The notes beneath the pieces were generated by a model that worked only from the letters and a program-made list of their open reading frames with translations, searched no databases and was not told the DNA's origin. From Bradyrhizobium guangzhouense (GTDB lineage: Bacteria; Pseudomonadota; Alphaproteobacteria; Rhizobiales; Xanthobacteraceae), in NCBI RefSeq assembly GCF_004114955.1, contig NZ_CP030053.1, positions 3,038,001 through 3,102,000 of the forward strand: a stretch of 64,000 bases of DNA, read 5' to 3'. Below, piece after piece: positions 26,430-34,598 of the stretch; the stretch's first letter is position 1; every line of letters begins with the position of its first letter. The translations under genes and the position numbers were made by a program.

Positions 26430-27641
26430 CTACGGCTCCTGCCCTCGCGCCTTCGCCACCTGCGCCGGCGTCACCAGCGGGCCGGCATTGCCCCAGGAAT
26501 TGCGGATGTAGTTGGTCACCGCCGCGATCTCCTCGTCCGACAGCTGCTTGGCATAGCCGGGCATCTCGCCGGTGTTCGGCGCCCGCGGGGTCGTCACGGT
26601 GTGGGCGCCGTCGAGAATGACGCGCAAGGTCGAGGAGGGGTTGATGGATTGCAGCAGCGCATTGCCCGGCAACGGCGGATAGATACGCGGCGCGCCGGAG
26701 CCGTCCGCTTCATGGCAGGCGATGCAGAATTTTGCGTAGACCGCCTGGCCCGCTTTCATCTCGGCCTCTTCGGGCGGCGTCACGATGGTCTCGCGGCGCG
26801 CCGGCGGCAGGCTCTTCAGGTAGGTCGCCATCGCACGCACATCGGCATCGGTCATCTTCGAGGTCGAGCCGACGATCACCTCGGCCATGGGACCGCCGGC
26901 ATGGCTCCTGGCGTTGCGGCCGCTCTGCAGATATTCGGTGATGTCCTCCGCGCTCCACGATTGCAGCCCGCTGCGCGCGGCGCCATCGAGGCGCGGCGCG
27001 TACCAGCCGTCGAGTTCGCTGCCGGTCAGCGCCTGCGCGTTCTTGTCCGCGCCAAAGGCGTTCTTCGGCGTGTGGCAGGCGCCGCAATGGCCAGGGCCGT
27101 TGACGAGATAGCTGCCCCTGTTCCATGCCGCGCTCTTGCTCTGGTCCGGCTCGAACAGGCCGGGCGTGAAGAACAGCAGGTTCCAGCCGCGCATCAGGAA
27201 GCGGTAGTTGAGCGGCCAGTGCAGCTCCGGCGGCTTGTTGCGGCCGATCACAGGCGCGAGCGTGCCGAGATAGGCGCGGATTGCCAGCGTGTCGTCCTTG
27301 GTCATCCGCGTGAAGTAGGGGTAGGGGAAGGCCGGGTAATAAAGCGAGCCATCCGGCGCGGTGCCATAGCGCAGGGCTCGGGTGAAATCGGCATCCGTCC
27401 AGGCGCCGATGCCGGTGTCGCGGTCCGGCGTCAGGTTCGGCGCATAGATCGCACCGAACGGCGTGTCGATGCGCTTGCCCCCGGCAAACGGCTTGGCCGG
27501 ATCGGCGGTGTGGCAGCCCGCGCAGTCGCCGGCCTCGACCAGCGTCTTGCCAGTGGCGATCAGCTCGGGCGACGGCTCGGCGGCGACAGCGGCCTTCGCA
27601 ACCGCACCGCACAACAGCGCAACAGCCAGAATCGTCCGCAT
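26430..27641 (-). CDS. triheme membrane/periplasmic cytochrome c
   Basis: This 403-residue exported protein has three heme-binding motifs: CAGCH (40-44), CGACH (186-190) and CIACH (306-310). This is the layout of the cytochrome subunit of acetic-acid-bacteria-type alcohol or gluconate dehydrogenases. The signal peptide ends near AVAAEP. PNLTPDRDTGIG and WTDADF are also typical of that family. It should pass electrons from a periplasmic dehydrogenase to quinone or oxidase. No dehydrogenase gene is adjacent, so it may serve a partner encoded elsewhere. The start at 27641 follows AGGAGAAGG. Confidence 0.92.
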   Translation of the reverse strand: MRTILAVALLCGAVAKAAVAAEPSPELIATGKTLVEAGDCAGCHTADPAKPFAGGKRIDTPFGAIYAPNLTPDRDTGIGAWTDADFTRALRYGTAPDGSLYYPAFPYPYFTRMTKDDTLAIRAYLGTLAPVIGRNKPPELHWPLNYRFLMRGWNLLFFTPGLFEPDQSKSAAWNRGSYLVNGPGHCGACHTPKNAFGADKNAQALTGSELDGWYAPRLDGAARSGLQSWSAEDITEYLQSGRNARSHAGGPMAEVIVGSTSKMTDADVRAMATYLKSLPPARRETIVTPPEEAEMKAGQAVYAKFCIACHEADGSGAPRIYPPLPGNALLQSINPSSTLRVILDGAHTVTTPRAPNTGEMPGYAKQLSDEEIAAVTNYIRNSWGNAGPLVTPAQVAKARGQEP

Positions 27642-27923
27642 CGAAAGCCTTCTCCTGCGACCATCGGTCGAATGCCCCAGCATAGCGGCGTCATGTCGTT
27701 TCGCGACAGCGGGGGTATGGTGACACAAATTGAAAATCGCCAACGTCTTTCCGGCCACGAAATTGCGTTTTTTTCCTGCCGCCACGGATGGGCCAGATTT
27801 GTGATGCGCCGCGTTAAATATCCGACATAGAGTGGCAGAGGTGGTCGGCGCGCCCTAGCTAAAAACGACGGGCAGGCAACGGCTTAAGCAGCCAAACGCT
27901 CTAAAGGGCGGAAGAGGGCAATA

Positions 27924-30900
27924 ATGGGCATCAACCAGGGTCCGATCAGTCTCGACCAAAAATACACCCAGGACACCGGCCATATCTTCACGACGGGCAT
28001 TCAGGCGCTGGTCCGTCTGCCCATGGCTCAGATCAGGCGCGACCGCGCCGCCGGCTTGAACACCGCCGGCTTCATCTCCGGCTACCGCGGCTCGCCGCTC
28101 GGCGGCTACGACCAGCAGCTGTTCGCCGCGCGCAAGCACCTCGAGCAGTACAACATCAAATTCCAGCCCGGCGTGAACGAGGATTTGGCAGCGACCGCCG
28201 TCTGGGGCTCGCAGCAGCTCAACCTCTCGCCCGGCGCGAAATACGACGGCGTGGTCGGCATCTGGTACGGCAAGGGCCCCGGCGTCGACCGCTGCGGCGA
28301 CGTCTTCCGCCACGGCAATGCCGCCGGCTCCGCCAAGAACGGCGGCGTCCTGTGCCTCGCCGGCGACGACCACGGCGCCAAATCCTCCACCGTCCCGCAT
28401 CAGTCGGACCATGCCTTCATGTCGGCGCTGATGCCCTATCTCTATCCCTCGAGCATCCACGAGATGATCGAGATGGGCCTGCTCGGCATTGCGATGTCGC
28501 GTTATTCGGGCTGCTGGGTCGGCATGAAGGTGATCACCGAGACGGTGGAGACCACCGCCGAGATCGACCTCACCGACGAGATGAAGCCCTTCATCATTCC
28601 CCCTGATTTCGAGCTGCCGCCCGGCGGCCTCAATCTGCGGTGGCCCGACGACCGCTTCGAGCAGGACCGCCGCCTGCAGGACTACAAGGGCTTCGCCGCG
28701 ATCGCCTTTGCCCGCGCCAACAAGGTCAACCGCGTCACCATGGATTCGCCGAACGCCCGTTTCGGCATCATGGCCTCCGGCAAGAGCTATGAGGACGTCC
28801 GCCAGGCGCTGCGTGAACTCGGGATCACCGAAGCGGTCGCCGCAAAAATCGGCCTTCGTCTCTACAAGATCGGCATGCCCTGGCCGCTGGAGCCGGAGGG
28901 CGTGCATGAATTCGCCGTCGGCCTCGAAGAGATTTTCATCGTCGAAGAGCGTCGCGAGATCGTCGAGAACCAGGTCAAGCAAGTGTTGTTCAACTGGCGC
29001 GACGACGTGCGCCCGCGCATCGTCGGCAAGATGGACGAGCACGACAAGCGCTTCCTCACCTTCGCCGCCGAGCTCAGCGTCGCCTCGCTTGCGACCTCGC
29101 TCACCGAGCGACTTCTCCGACTTAATCTCAACCCCGAGATTGCGGAGATGCTCCGCGCCAAGGCCGACTGGTTCAACGGCCGCCAGGCGTCCCAGATGAT
29201 CCCCACGGCGCCGGTCTCCCGCACCCCGTATTTCTGCTCCGGCTGCCCCCACAACACATCGACGAAGGTCCCCGAAGGCAGCCGCGCACTTGCCGGCATC
29301 GGCTGTCATTTCATGGCGCTGTGGATGGACCGCTCGACCGAGACCTTTACCCATATGGGCGGCGAGGGCGTGCCGTGGGTCGGCATCGCGCCCTTCACCA
29401 ACGAAAGCCACATTTTCGCAAACCTCGGCGACGGCACCTATTTCCACTCGGGCATTCTCGCCATTCGCCAGGCGGTCGCCTCCAAGGCCAACATCACCTA
29501 CAAGATCCTCTACAACGACGCCGTCGCAATGACCGGCGGCCAGCGCCATGACGGCGATCTCTCGCCCGAGAAGGTCATGGCCCAGCTCCATGCCGAAGGC
29601 ATCCGCGAGATCTATCTTGTCTCGGAAAACCCGGACGCCTATCCCGCTGATACCATCGCGCCCGGCGTGAAGAAATATCACCGTGACGAGCTTCAGAACG
29701 TCATGAAGATGTGCCGCGAGTACAAGGGCACGTCGGCGATCGTCTTCGTGCAGACCTGCGCCGCCGAGAAGCGCCGCCGCCGCAAGCGCGGCCTGATGGA
29801 GGATCCGGCGCGCCGCGTCATGATCAACCCGGCGGTCTGCGAAGGCTGCGGCGACTGCTCGGTGCAGTCGAACTGCATCTCGGTCGAGCCGCTGGAGACC
29901 GAGTTCGGCCGCAAGCGCGCCATCAACCAGTCCGCCTGCAACAAGGACTATTCCTGCCTCAAGGGTTTCTGCCCGTCCTTCGTCACCGTCGACGGCGGCA
30001 AGCCGCGCCATCGCGCTCCGGCGGAGCTCGCCGATATCGGCGAGCTGCCTGAGCCGGCCTCGAAGCCGACGCTCGACAAACCCTATAATATCGCAGTCGG
30101 CGGCGTCGGCGGCACCGGCGTGCTCACCATCGGTGCGCTGCTCGGCATGGCCGCGCATATCGAGGGCAAGGCCTCGATGATCCTCGACATGTCCGGCCTC
30201 GCCCAGAAGGGCGGTGCGGTACTCAGCCACGTACGGCTCTCGGATCATCCGGCCGAGGTGACCTGCTCGCGCATCGTCACCGGCACCGCCGACGTCGTGC
30301 TCGCCGCCGACGAGGTGGTCGCGGTCGCCAAGGACACGATTTCGCTCTGCGACAGCAGCCGCACACGCGGCATCATCAATAGCCACGTCATCCCCACCGC
30401 CGATTTCGTGCTCAACCGCGACTTCAACTTCCAGACCCGCAAGCTGAACGGGCTGCTGGAGACGGCGCTGCACAAGGACTCGGTGTTCTTCGACTTCACC
30501 AAGCCGGCCGAGCAATTGCTCGGCGACAGCATCGCCACCAACATGATGATGATGGGCTATGCCTATCAGAAGGGCCTGTTCCCGCTGTCGGCGGAATCGA
30601 TCGAGCAGGCGATCGAGGTCAACGGCGTCTCGATCAAGATGAACAAGGAAGCCTTCCGCCTCGGCCGCCTCGCGGTCGCGGACCCCGCGCGTCTCGCCGA
30701 GATGCTGAAGGGGACGGACGAGGTCGCAGCGCCCAAGACGCTGGACGCGATGACCCTCGACGAGGTCATCGAGCACCGCGCCGGGCATCTCATCGCCTAC
30801 CAGAACGGCCGCTTGGCCAAACGCTATCGCAAGCTGGTCGACCAGGTCCGCGACGCCGCAGTGAAGGGTGCTTACGGCGATGCGCTGCCGCGCGCGGTCG

Positions 30901-31415
30901 CGATCAACTACGCCAAGCTGCTCGCCTACAAGGACGAGTACGAGGTCGCGCGGCTGTTCTCCGACGGCGCTTTCGAGCAGCAGCTCCGCGACCAGTTCGA
31001 AGGCGACTATACCTTTAGCTTCAACCTGGCCCCGCCGATTTTGGCATCCGGTGTCGACGCGCTGGGCCGCCCGAAGAAGCGCGCCTTCGGCCCGTGGATG
31101 CTGACGGCGTTCCGTACGCTGGCCAAGTTCAAGTTCCTGCGCGGCACGCCCTTCGACATCTTCGGCCGCAGCGCCGACCGCAAGCTCGAGCGCGACCTGA
31201 TCGTCGGCTACGAGAAGGACGTCGCTACCGTCCTCGGCCTGCTGTCGCCTGTTACGATCGACACGTCCGTCGAGCTTCTCTCGCTGCCCGACCGCATCCG
31301 CGGCTACGGCCCGGTCAAGGAGAAGGCCGTCGCCGACGCCAATGCCCGCTACGCCCAACTCGCCGCGGATCTGGCCAGCCCGCCGCCCGCGCCAAGGCAG
31401 ATCGCGGCGGAGTAG
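27924..31415 (+). CDS. fused indolepyruvate ferredoxin oxidoreductase
   Basis: This 1163-residue enzyme joins the thiamine-diphosphate and gamma domains of 2-oxoacid:ferredoxin oxidoreductases in one chain. The N-terminal part has GFISGYRGSPLGGYD; CSGCPHNTS lies at 438-446. An Fe-S cluster segment starts at Cys639 (CEGCGDCSVQSNC) with more cysteines at CNKDYSCLKGFCPSF. The gamma domain has GGVGGTGVLTIGALL near 725. It oxidatively decarboxylates aryl- or branched-chain pyruvates to acyl-CoA. Such long fused forms are common in aerobic proteobacteria. A possible upstream ribosome-binding site is AAAGGGCGGAAGAGGGC. Confidence 0.93.
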   Translation: MGINQGPISLDQKYTQDTGHIFTTGIQALVRLPMAQIRRDRAAGLNTAGFISGYRGSPLGGYDQQLFAARKHLEQYNIKFQPGVNEDLAATAVWGSQQLNLSPGAKYDGVVGIWYGKGPGVDRCGDVFRHGNAAGSAKNGGVLCLAGDDHGAKSSTVPHQSDHAFMSALMPYLYPSSIHEMIEMGLLGIAMSRYSGCWVGMKVITETVETTAEIDLTDEMKPFIIPPDFELPPGGLNLRWPDDRFEQDRRLQDYKGFAAIAFARANKVNRVTMDSPNARFGIMASGKSYEDVRQALRELGITEAVAAKIGLRLYKIGMPWPLEPEGVHEFAVGLEEIFIVEERREIVENQVKQVLFNWRDDVRPRIVGKMDEHDKRFLTFAAELSVASLATSLTERLLRLNLNPEIAEMLRAKADWFNGRQASQMIPTAPVSRTPYFCSGCPHNTSTKVPEGSRALAGIGCHFMALWMDRSTETFTHMGGEGVPWVGIAPFTNESHIFANLGDGTYFHSGILAIRQAVASKANITYKILYNDAVAMTGGQRHDGDLSPEKVMAQLHAEGIREIYLVSENPDAYPADTIAPGVKKYHRDELQNVMKMCREYKGTSAIVFVQTCAAEKRRRRKRGLMEDPARRVMINPAVCEGCGDCSVQSNCISVEPLETEFGRKRAINQSACNKDYSCLKGFCPSFVTVDGGKPRHRAPAELADIGELPEPASKPTLDKPYNIAVGGVGGTGVLTIGALLGMAAHIEGKASMILDMSGLAQKGGAVLSHVRLSDHPAEVTCSRIVTGTADVVLAADEVVAVAKDTISLCDSSRTRGIINSHVIPTADFVLNRDFNFQTRKLNGLLETALHKDSVFFDFTKPAEQLLGDSIATNMMMMGYAYQKGLFPLSAESIEQAIEVNGVSIKMNKEAFRLGRLAVADPARLAEMLKGTDEVAAPKTLDAMTLDEVIEHRAGHLIAYQNGRLAKRYRKLVDQVRDAAVKGAYGDALPRAVAINYAKLLAYKDEYEVARLFSDGAFEQQLRDQFEGDYTFSFNLAPPILASGVDALGRPKKRAFGPWMLTAFRTLAKFKFLRGTPFDIFGRSADRKLERDLIVGYEKDVATVLGLLSPVTIDTSVELLSLPDRIRGYGPVKEKAVADANARYAQLAADLASPPPAPRQIAAE

Positions 31416-31425
31416 GGCCCTTGTC

Positions 31426-31537
31426 GGGTGGGTTAGCGGAGCGGATTGCGCGAAGCGCAAACCGCTGGGCGTAACCCACGACTTTGATGTCCGCGTGGAG
31501 AGCAAAAGAGGTGGGTTACGCTGCCGCTAACCCACCC
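31426..31537. repeat. palindromic repeat, family A copy 2
   Basis: This 112-bp element starts with GGGTGGGTTA and ends with TAACCCACCC, the same 10-bp termini as copy 1. Inside, GCGTAACCCAC (about 31470) and GTGGGTTACGC (about 31511) form a second nested inverted pair. The transcript could thus fold into a two-armed structure. It lies 10 bp after the oxidoreductase stop. Confidence 0.85.
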
Positions 31538-31673
31538 TACGATTTCCCCTTTGAAATCAATCGCCGTTCTACTGTGCATGGGGTTGTTTTCGGCAAACGG
31601 GTCTATTTTCGATAAAACGAAAACTCGCTTGTGGCGTCGGGCAAAACACCTGTAGGATTTGAGCTGTCTCGTC

Positions 31674-31755
31674 CGTCATTGCGAGCGCAGCGAAGCAATC
31701 CAGAAATGCATTCGCGGAAATATTCCTGGGTTGCTTCGCTGCGCTCGCAATGACG
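31674..31755. repeat. long palindromic repeat, family B copy 4
   Basis: A consensus left arm (CGTCATTGCGAGCGCAGCGA) faces a right arm with one mismatch (CCTGGGTTGC in place of CTGGATTGC). Unlike copies 1 and 3, it lies between tandem genes, about 150 bp before the thiolase start. Confidence 0.88.
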
Positions 31756-31903
31756 ATGCGGGAGCAGAGGGGCGCTGCATAACCGACCTCACTTGCGCCA
31801 ACCCGCTGCCCTCTCGCCCGACGGAATATTTCCGCGCTTGCCAACAGGGCATCAGCGGTTCAGAAAAAAGAGCCAAGAAGAAACGCGAGCGGAGACCTCT
31901 GTT

Positions 31904-33061
31904 TTGACCATCAAGGGCAAGGCCTACATTGTCGGGATCTACGAGCACCCCACCCGGCATGCGCCGGACAAATCCACCGCCCAGCTTCACGCCGAGGTCG
32001 CCAAGGGCGCGATCGAGGATGCCGGGATCAGCAAGGACGATGTCGACGGCTATTTCTGCGCGGGCGATGCGCCCGGCGGCGCCTGGCCGATGGTCGATTA
32101 TCTCGGCCTCAACACCAAGAAACTCCGTCACGTCGATTCCACGGAGACCGGCGGTTGCTCCTACATCATCCATCTCGGCCATGCCGCCGAAGCGATCGCG
32201 GCGGGCAAGTGCTCGATCGCGCTGATCACGCTTGCCGGCAAGCCGCGCACCGGCGCGATGCCGCCGCGTGCGGCCGGCGCCGAGGTCGATTTCGAATCGG
32301 CGTACGGCGCGACCACGCACAATGCCTATGGCATGTGTGCCATGCGCCATATGCACGACTACGGCACCACCAGCGAGCAGCTCGCCTGGATCAAGGTCGC
32401 TGCCTCGCATCACGCGCAATACAATCCGCATGCGATGCTCAAGGACGTCGTCACCGTCGAGGACGTCCTGAACTCGCCGATGATCTCCGATCCCCTGCAT
32501 CGCATGGATTGCTGCGTGGTCTCCGACGGCGGCGGCGCGCTGATCGTGACGACGCCCGAGATTGCCAAAAGCCTGAAGAAGCCGCTGGTCAAGCTGATCG
32601 GTCACGGCGAAGCCATGAAGGGCCCGCGCGGCGGCAAGGATCTCGACCTCACGTACTCGGCCGGCGTCTGGTCCGGTCCGCGTGCATTCGAGGAAGCCGG
32701 CATCACGCCGAAGGACATTAAATACGCCTCGATCTATGACAGTTTCACCATCACGGTGCTGATGCAGCTCGAGGACCTCGGCTTCTGCAAGAAGGGCGAA
32801 GGCGGCAAGTTCGTTGCCGACGGCAACCTGATCTCGGGCGTCGGCAAGCTGCCGTTCAACACCGATGGCGGCGGCCTGTGCAGTAATCATCCGGTCAACC
32901 GCGGCGGCATGACCAAGATCATCGAGGCCGTCAGGCAGCTGCGCGGCGAGGCGCATCCGAAGGTGCAGGTGAAAAATTGCGATCTCGCCATCGCCCATGG
33001 CACCGGCGGCCTTCTGGGCGTTCGCCACGCCGCTTCGACAGCCATTCTGGAGCGCGTGTGA
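31904..33061 (+). CDS. SCPx/lipid-transfer-like thiolase (acetyl-CoA acetyltransferase family)
   Basis: The 385-residue protein starts at TTG 31904. The first in-frame ATG, near residue 63, would remove the conserved KGKAYIVGIYEHPTR beginning, and GCGGAGAC is suitably placed upstream. Cys85 in ETGGCSY occupies the nucleophile position and His329 lies in CSNHPVNRGG. The C-terminal Cys of classical thiolases is replaced by AHGTGG, as in the sterol-carrier-protein/Ltp branch. It would cleave 3-ketoacyl-CoA or, with the DUF35 partner, act as an aldolase. The stop overlaps the DUF35 gene by one base. Confidence 0.87.
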   Translation: MTIKGKAYIVGIYEHPTRHAPDKSTAQLHAEVAKGAIEDAGISKDDVDGYFCAGDAPGGAWPMVDYLGLNTKKLRHVDSTETGGCSYIIHLGHAAEAIAAGKCSIALITLAGKPRTGAMPPRAAGAEVDFESAYGATTHNAYGMCAMRHMHDYGTTSEQLAWIKVAASHHAQYNPHAMLKDVVTVEDVLNSPMISDPLHRMDCCVVSDGGGALIVTTPEIAKSLKKPLVKLIGHGEAMKGPRGGKDLDLTYSAGVWSGPRAFEEAGITPKDIKYASIYDSFTITVLMQLEDLGFCKKGEGGKFVADGNLISGVGKLPFNTDGGGLCSNHPVNRGGMTKIIEAVRQLRGEAHPKVQVKNCDLAIAHGTGGLLGVRHAASTAILERV

Positions 33062-33450
33062 TGAGTGAAGCAAAAAAATATCCGGCGCCGGTCACGAACC
33101 CCGAGACCGCCGCGTTCTGGGACGCCGCCAAGCAGGGCAAGTTCATGATCAAGCGCTGCACCGCGTGCGGCGACGCGCATTACTTCCCGCGCTCGATCTG
33201 CCCGTTCTGCTACTCCGACAAGACCGTGTGGGAGGAGGCCTCGGGCGAGGGCACGATCTACACCTACAGCCTGATGCGGAAGTCGCCGACCGGTCCTTAT
33301 GCGATCGGCTACGTCACGCTGAAGGAGGGGCCTTCGGTGCAGACGAACTTCGTCGACTGCGATCTTGAAAAGCTCAAGATCGGCCAGAAGGTGAAGGTGG
33401 TGTTCAAGCCGACAGACGGGGCGCCGCTGCCGTTCTTTACGGTGGCATGA
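33061..33450 (+). CDS. Zn-ribbon/OB-fold (DUF35) thiolase partner protein
   Basis: This 129-residue protein has an N-terminal helix (ETAAFWDAAKQGKF), a rubredoxin-like zinc ribbon with Cys33, Cys36, Cys47 and Cys50, and a C-terminal OB fold (TIYTYSLMRK, VKVVFKPTDG). DUF35 proteins bind acyl-CoA and form complexes with thiolase-like enzymes, for example the Ltp2-type steroid side-chain aldolases and archaeal HMG-CoA synthesis. The TGATG overlap with the thiolase gene fits an obligate complex. Confidence 0.92.
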   Translation: MSEAKKYPAPVTNPETAAFWDAAKQGKFMIKRCTACGDAHYFPRSICPFCYSDKTVWEEASGEGTIYTYSLMRKSPTGPYAIGYVTLKEGPSVQTNFVDCDLEKLKIGQKVKVVFKPTDGAPLPFFTVA

Positions 33451-33456
33451 TTTCTT

Positions 33457-33601
33457 CCCTTCTCCCCTTGTGGGAGAAGGTGGCGCGAAGCGCCGGATGA
33501 GGAGTTCTCTCCGCAGAGAGATTGCTCAACGCGGAGGCAACCCCTCACCCAAACGAGTTTGCCGCACGGCTCTCGCAGCCCTCTCCCACAAGGGGAAAGG
33601 G
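33457..33601. repeat. dispersed hairpin repeat, family E
   Basis: A 145-bp intergenic element begins CCCTTCTCCCCTTGTGGGAG and ends CTCCCACAAGGGGAAAGGG, nearly perfect inverted ends with one base gap. Inside are a GGCGCGAAGCGCC palindrome and TCTCTCCGCAGAGAGA. It sits between DUF35 and MaoC genes that otherwise look co-transcribed, so the mRNA would carry a large hairpin. Only one copy is present in the window. Confidence 0.75.
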
Positions 33602-33649
33602 CACTTCGACTGGCAGCGGCGCATAAGAATCCGGAGAGGAAGCCAGAAA

Positions 33650-34510
33650 ATGTCCGCCAGATACGAAGAACTCAAAGGCCTGAAAAACCTCGGCCAGAAA
33701 TACACCTACAGCGACCGCGAGGTCATGCTCTACGCCTACGGCATCGGCCTCGGCGCAGATCCCATGGATGAGAATGAACTCGCCTTTGTCAACGAAGGCA
33801 CGTTCACGCCGCGGCCGCTGAAGGTGGTGCCGACCTTTGCTTCCGTCGCCGCCTGGGGCTCGGGCCCCGGCGAGATGAACCTCAACCGCGTCATGGTGGT
33901 CGACGGCGAGCGCGACATCACCTTCCATCAGCCGCTGCCGGTCGCCGCCAACATCACCGCCGATTCCTCCGTGCTGGAAGTCTACGACAAGGGCAAGGAC
34001 AAGGGCGTCGTCATCAGCCACCAGACCGTGCTGAAGAACGAAAAGGGCGAGGAGCTCGCCACGCTCGTCGCTTCGCGCTTCGCCCGCGGCGATGGCGGCT
34101 TCGGCGGGCCGAACCTGGCCCAGCCCGATCCGCACAAGATCCCCTCGCGGAGTCCCGACAAGACCATCGACATCGTCACGCGACCCGACCAGGCGCTGGT
34201 CTATCGTCTCTGCGGCGACCGCAACCCGCTGCACTCCGATCCCGAGTTCGCCAGGAAGGCCGGCTTCCCGCGTCCGATCCTGCACGGCATGTGCACCTAC
34301 GGCATCACCTGCCGCGGCGTGCTCCAGACCTATGCCGATTACGACGCGTCCGCGTTCCGCCAGCACGTCGCGCGGTTCTCTTCGCCCGTCTATCCCGGTG
34401 AGACCGTGACCATGGACCTCTGGAAGGACGGCAACACGATCTCGTTCGAAGCCAAGGTGAAGTCGCGCGGGGTCACGGTGATCAAGAACGGCAAGACGGT
34501 GCTGAGTTAG
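33650..34510 (+). CDS. MaoC-family (R)-specific enoyl-CoA hydratase
   Basis: This 286-residue double-hot-dog protein has the hydratase-2 motif YRLCGDRNPLHSDPEFA, with catalytic Asp190, Asn192 and His195. An N-terminal MaoC-like half (EVMLYAYGIGLGADPMDENEL) corresponds to the hydratase domain of eukaryotic MFE-2. It hydrates trans-2-enoyl-CoA to (3R)-hydroxyacyl-CoA. ATG 33650 follows GGAGAGGAAGCC. The next gene encodes the matching dehydrogenase. Confidence 0.9.
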   Translation: MSARYEELKGLKNLGQKYTYSDREVMLYAYGIGLGADPMDENELAFVNEGTFTPRPLKVVPTFASVAAWGSGPGEMNLNRVMVVDGERDITFHQPLPVAANITADSSVLEVYDKGKDKGVVISHQTVLKNEKGEELATLVASRFARGDGGFGGPNLAQPDPHKIPSRSPDKTIDIVTRPDQALVYRLCGDRNPLHSDPEFARKAGFPRPILHGMCTYGITCRGVLQTYADYDASAFRQHVARFSSPVYPGETVTMDLWKDGNTISFEAKVKSRGVTVIKNGKTVLS

Positions 34511-34520
34511 GTCTCCTGCC

Positions 34521-34569
34521 ACGGACGCTGCGCAGCACGCAGTGATGCGCTGCAGAGCCGGGACACGAG
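34521..34569. repeat. partial dispersed repeat related to family F
   Basis: The 49 bp from ACGGACGCTGCGCAGCACGC to GCAGAGCCGGGACACG shares its GCGCAGCA and GCAGAGCCGGGAC blocks with the larger element at 58461-58613. It lies in the 88-bp gap between the MaoC and SDR genes. The similarity is short, so the assignment is tentative. Confidence 0.45.
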
Positions 34570-34598
34570 AGAACAACAACAAACAAGGAGAAGCCACC

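Larger units (their letters stand above)
31416..31903. other. 488-bp intergenic region holding two repeats
   Basis: No convincing gene is visible here. The first 120 bp hold a family A repeat, then about 135 bp of lower-GC sequence (TTTTCGATAAAACGAAAAC lies near 31610), then a family B repeat. The last 150 bp is the leader of the thiolase operon, and its promoter is presumably here. The low-GC stretch is the best promoter candidate, but no clear -35/-10 pair was found. Confidence 0.6.

Noticed and set aside
27855..31505. Open frame of 1216 codons on the minus strand
   Set aside because: It is antisense to the oxidoreductase gene, has no family motifs and is rich in His, Arg and Asp as expected from mirrored GC-biased codons.
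15105..31755. Possible CRISPR array from the recurring arms
   Set aside because: The copies are kilobases apart, palindromic and without regular spacers.
31793..31903. N-terminal extension of the thiolase to an upstream ATG
   Set aside because: The extension is Arg/Lys-rich, not thiolase-like, while TTG 31904 fits the conserved start.
31676..33073. 465-codon minus-strand frame opposite the thiolase
   Set aside because: Low-complexity composition and overlap with a gene bearing intact catalytic motifs mark it as a shadow.
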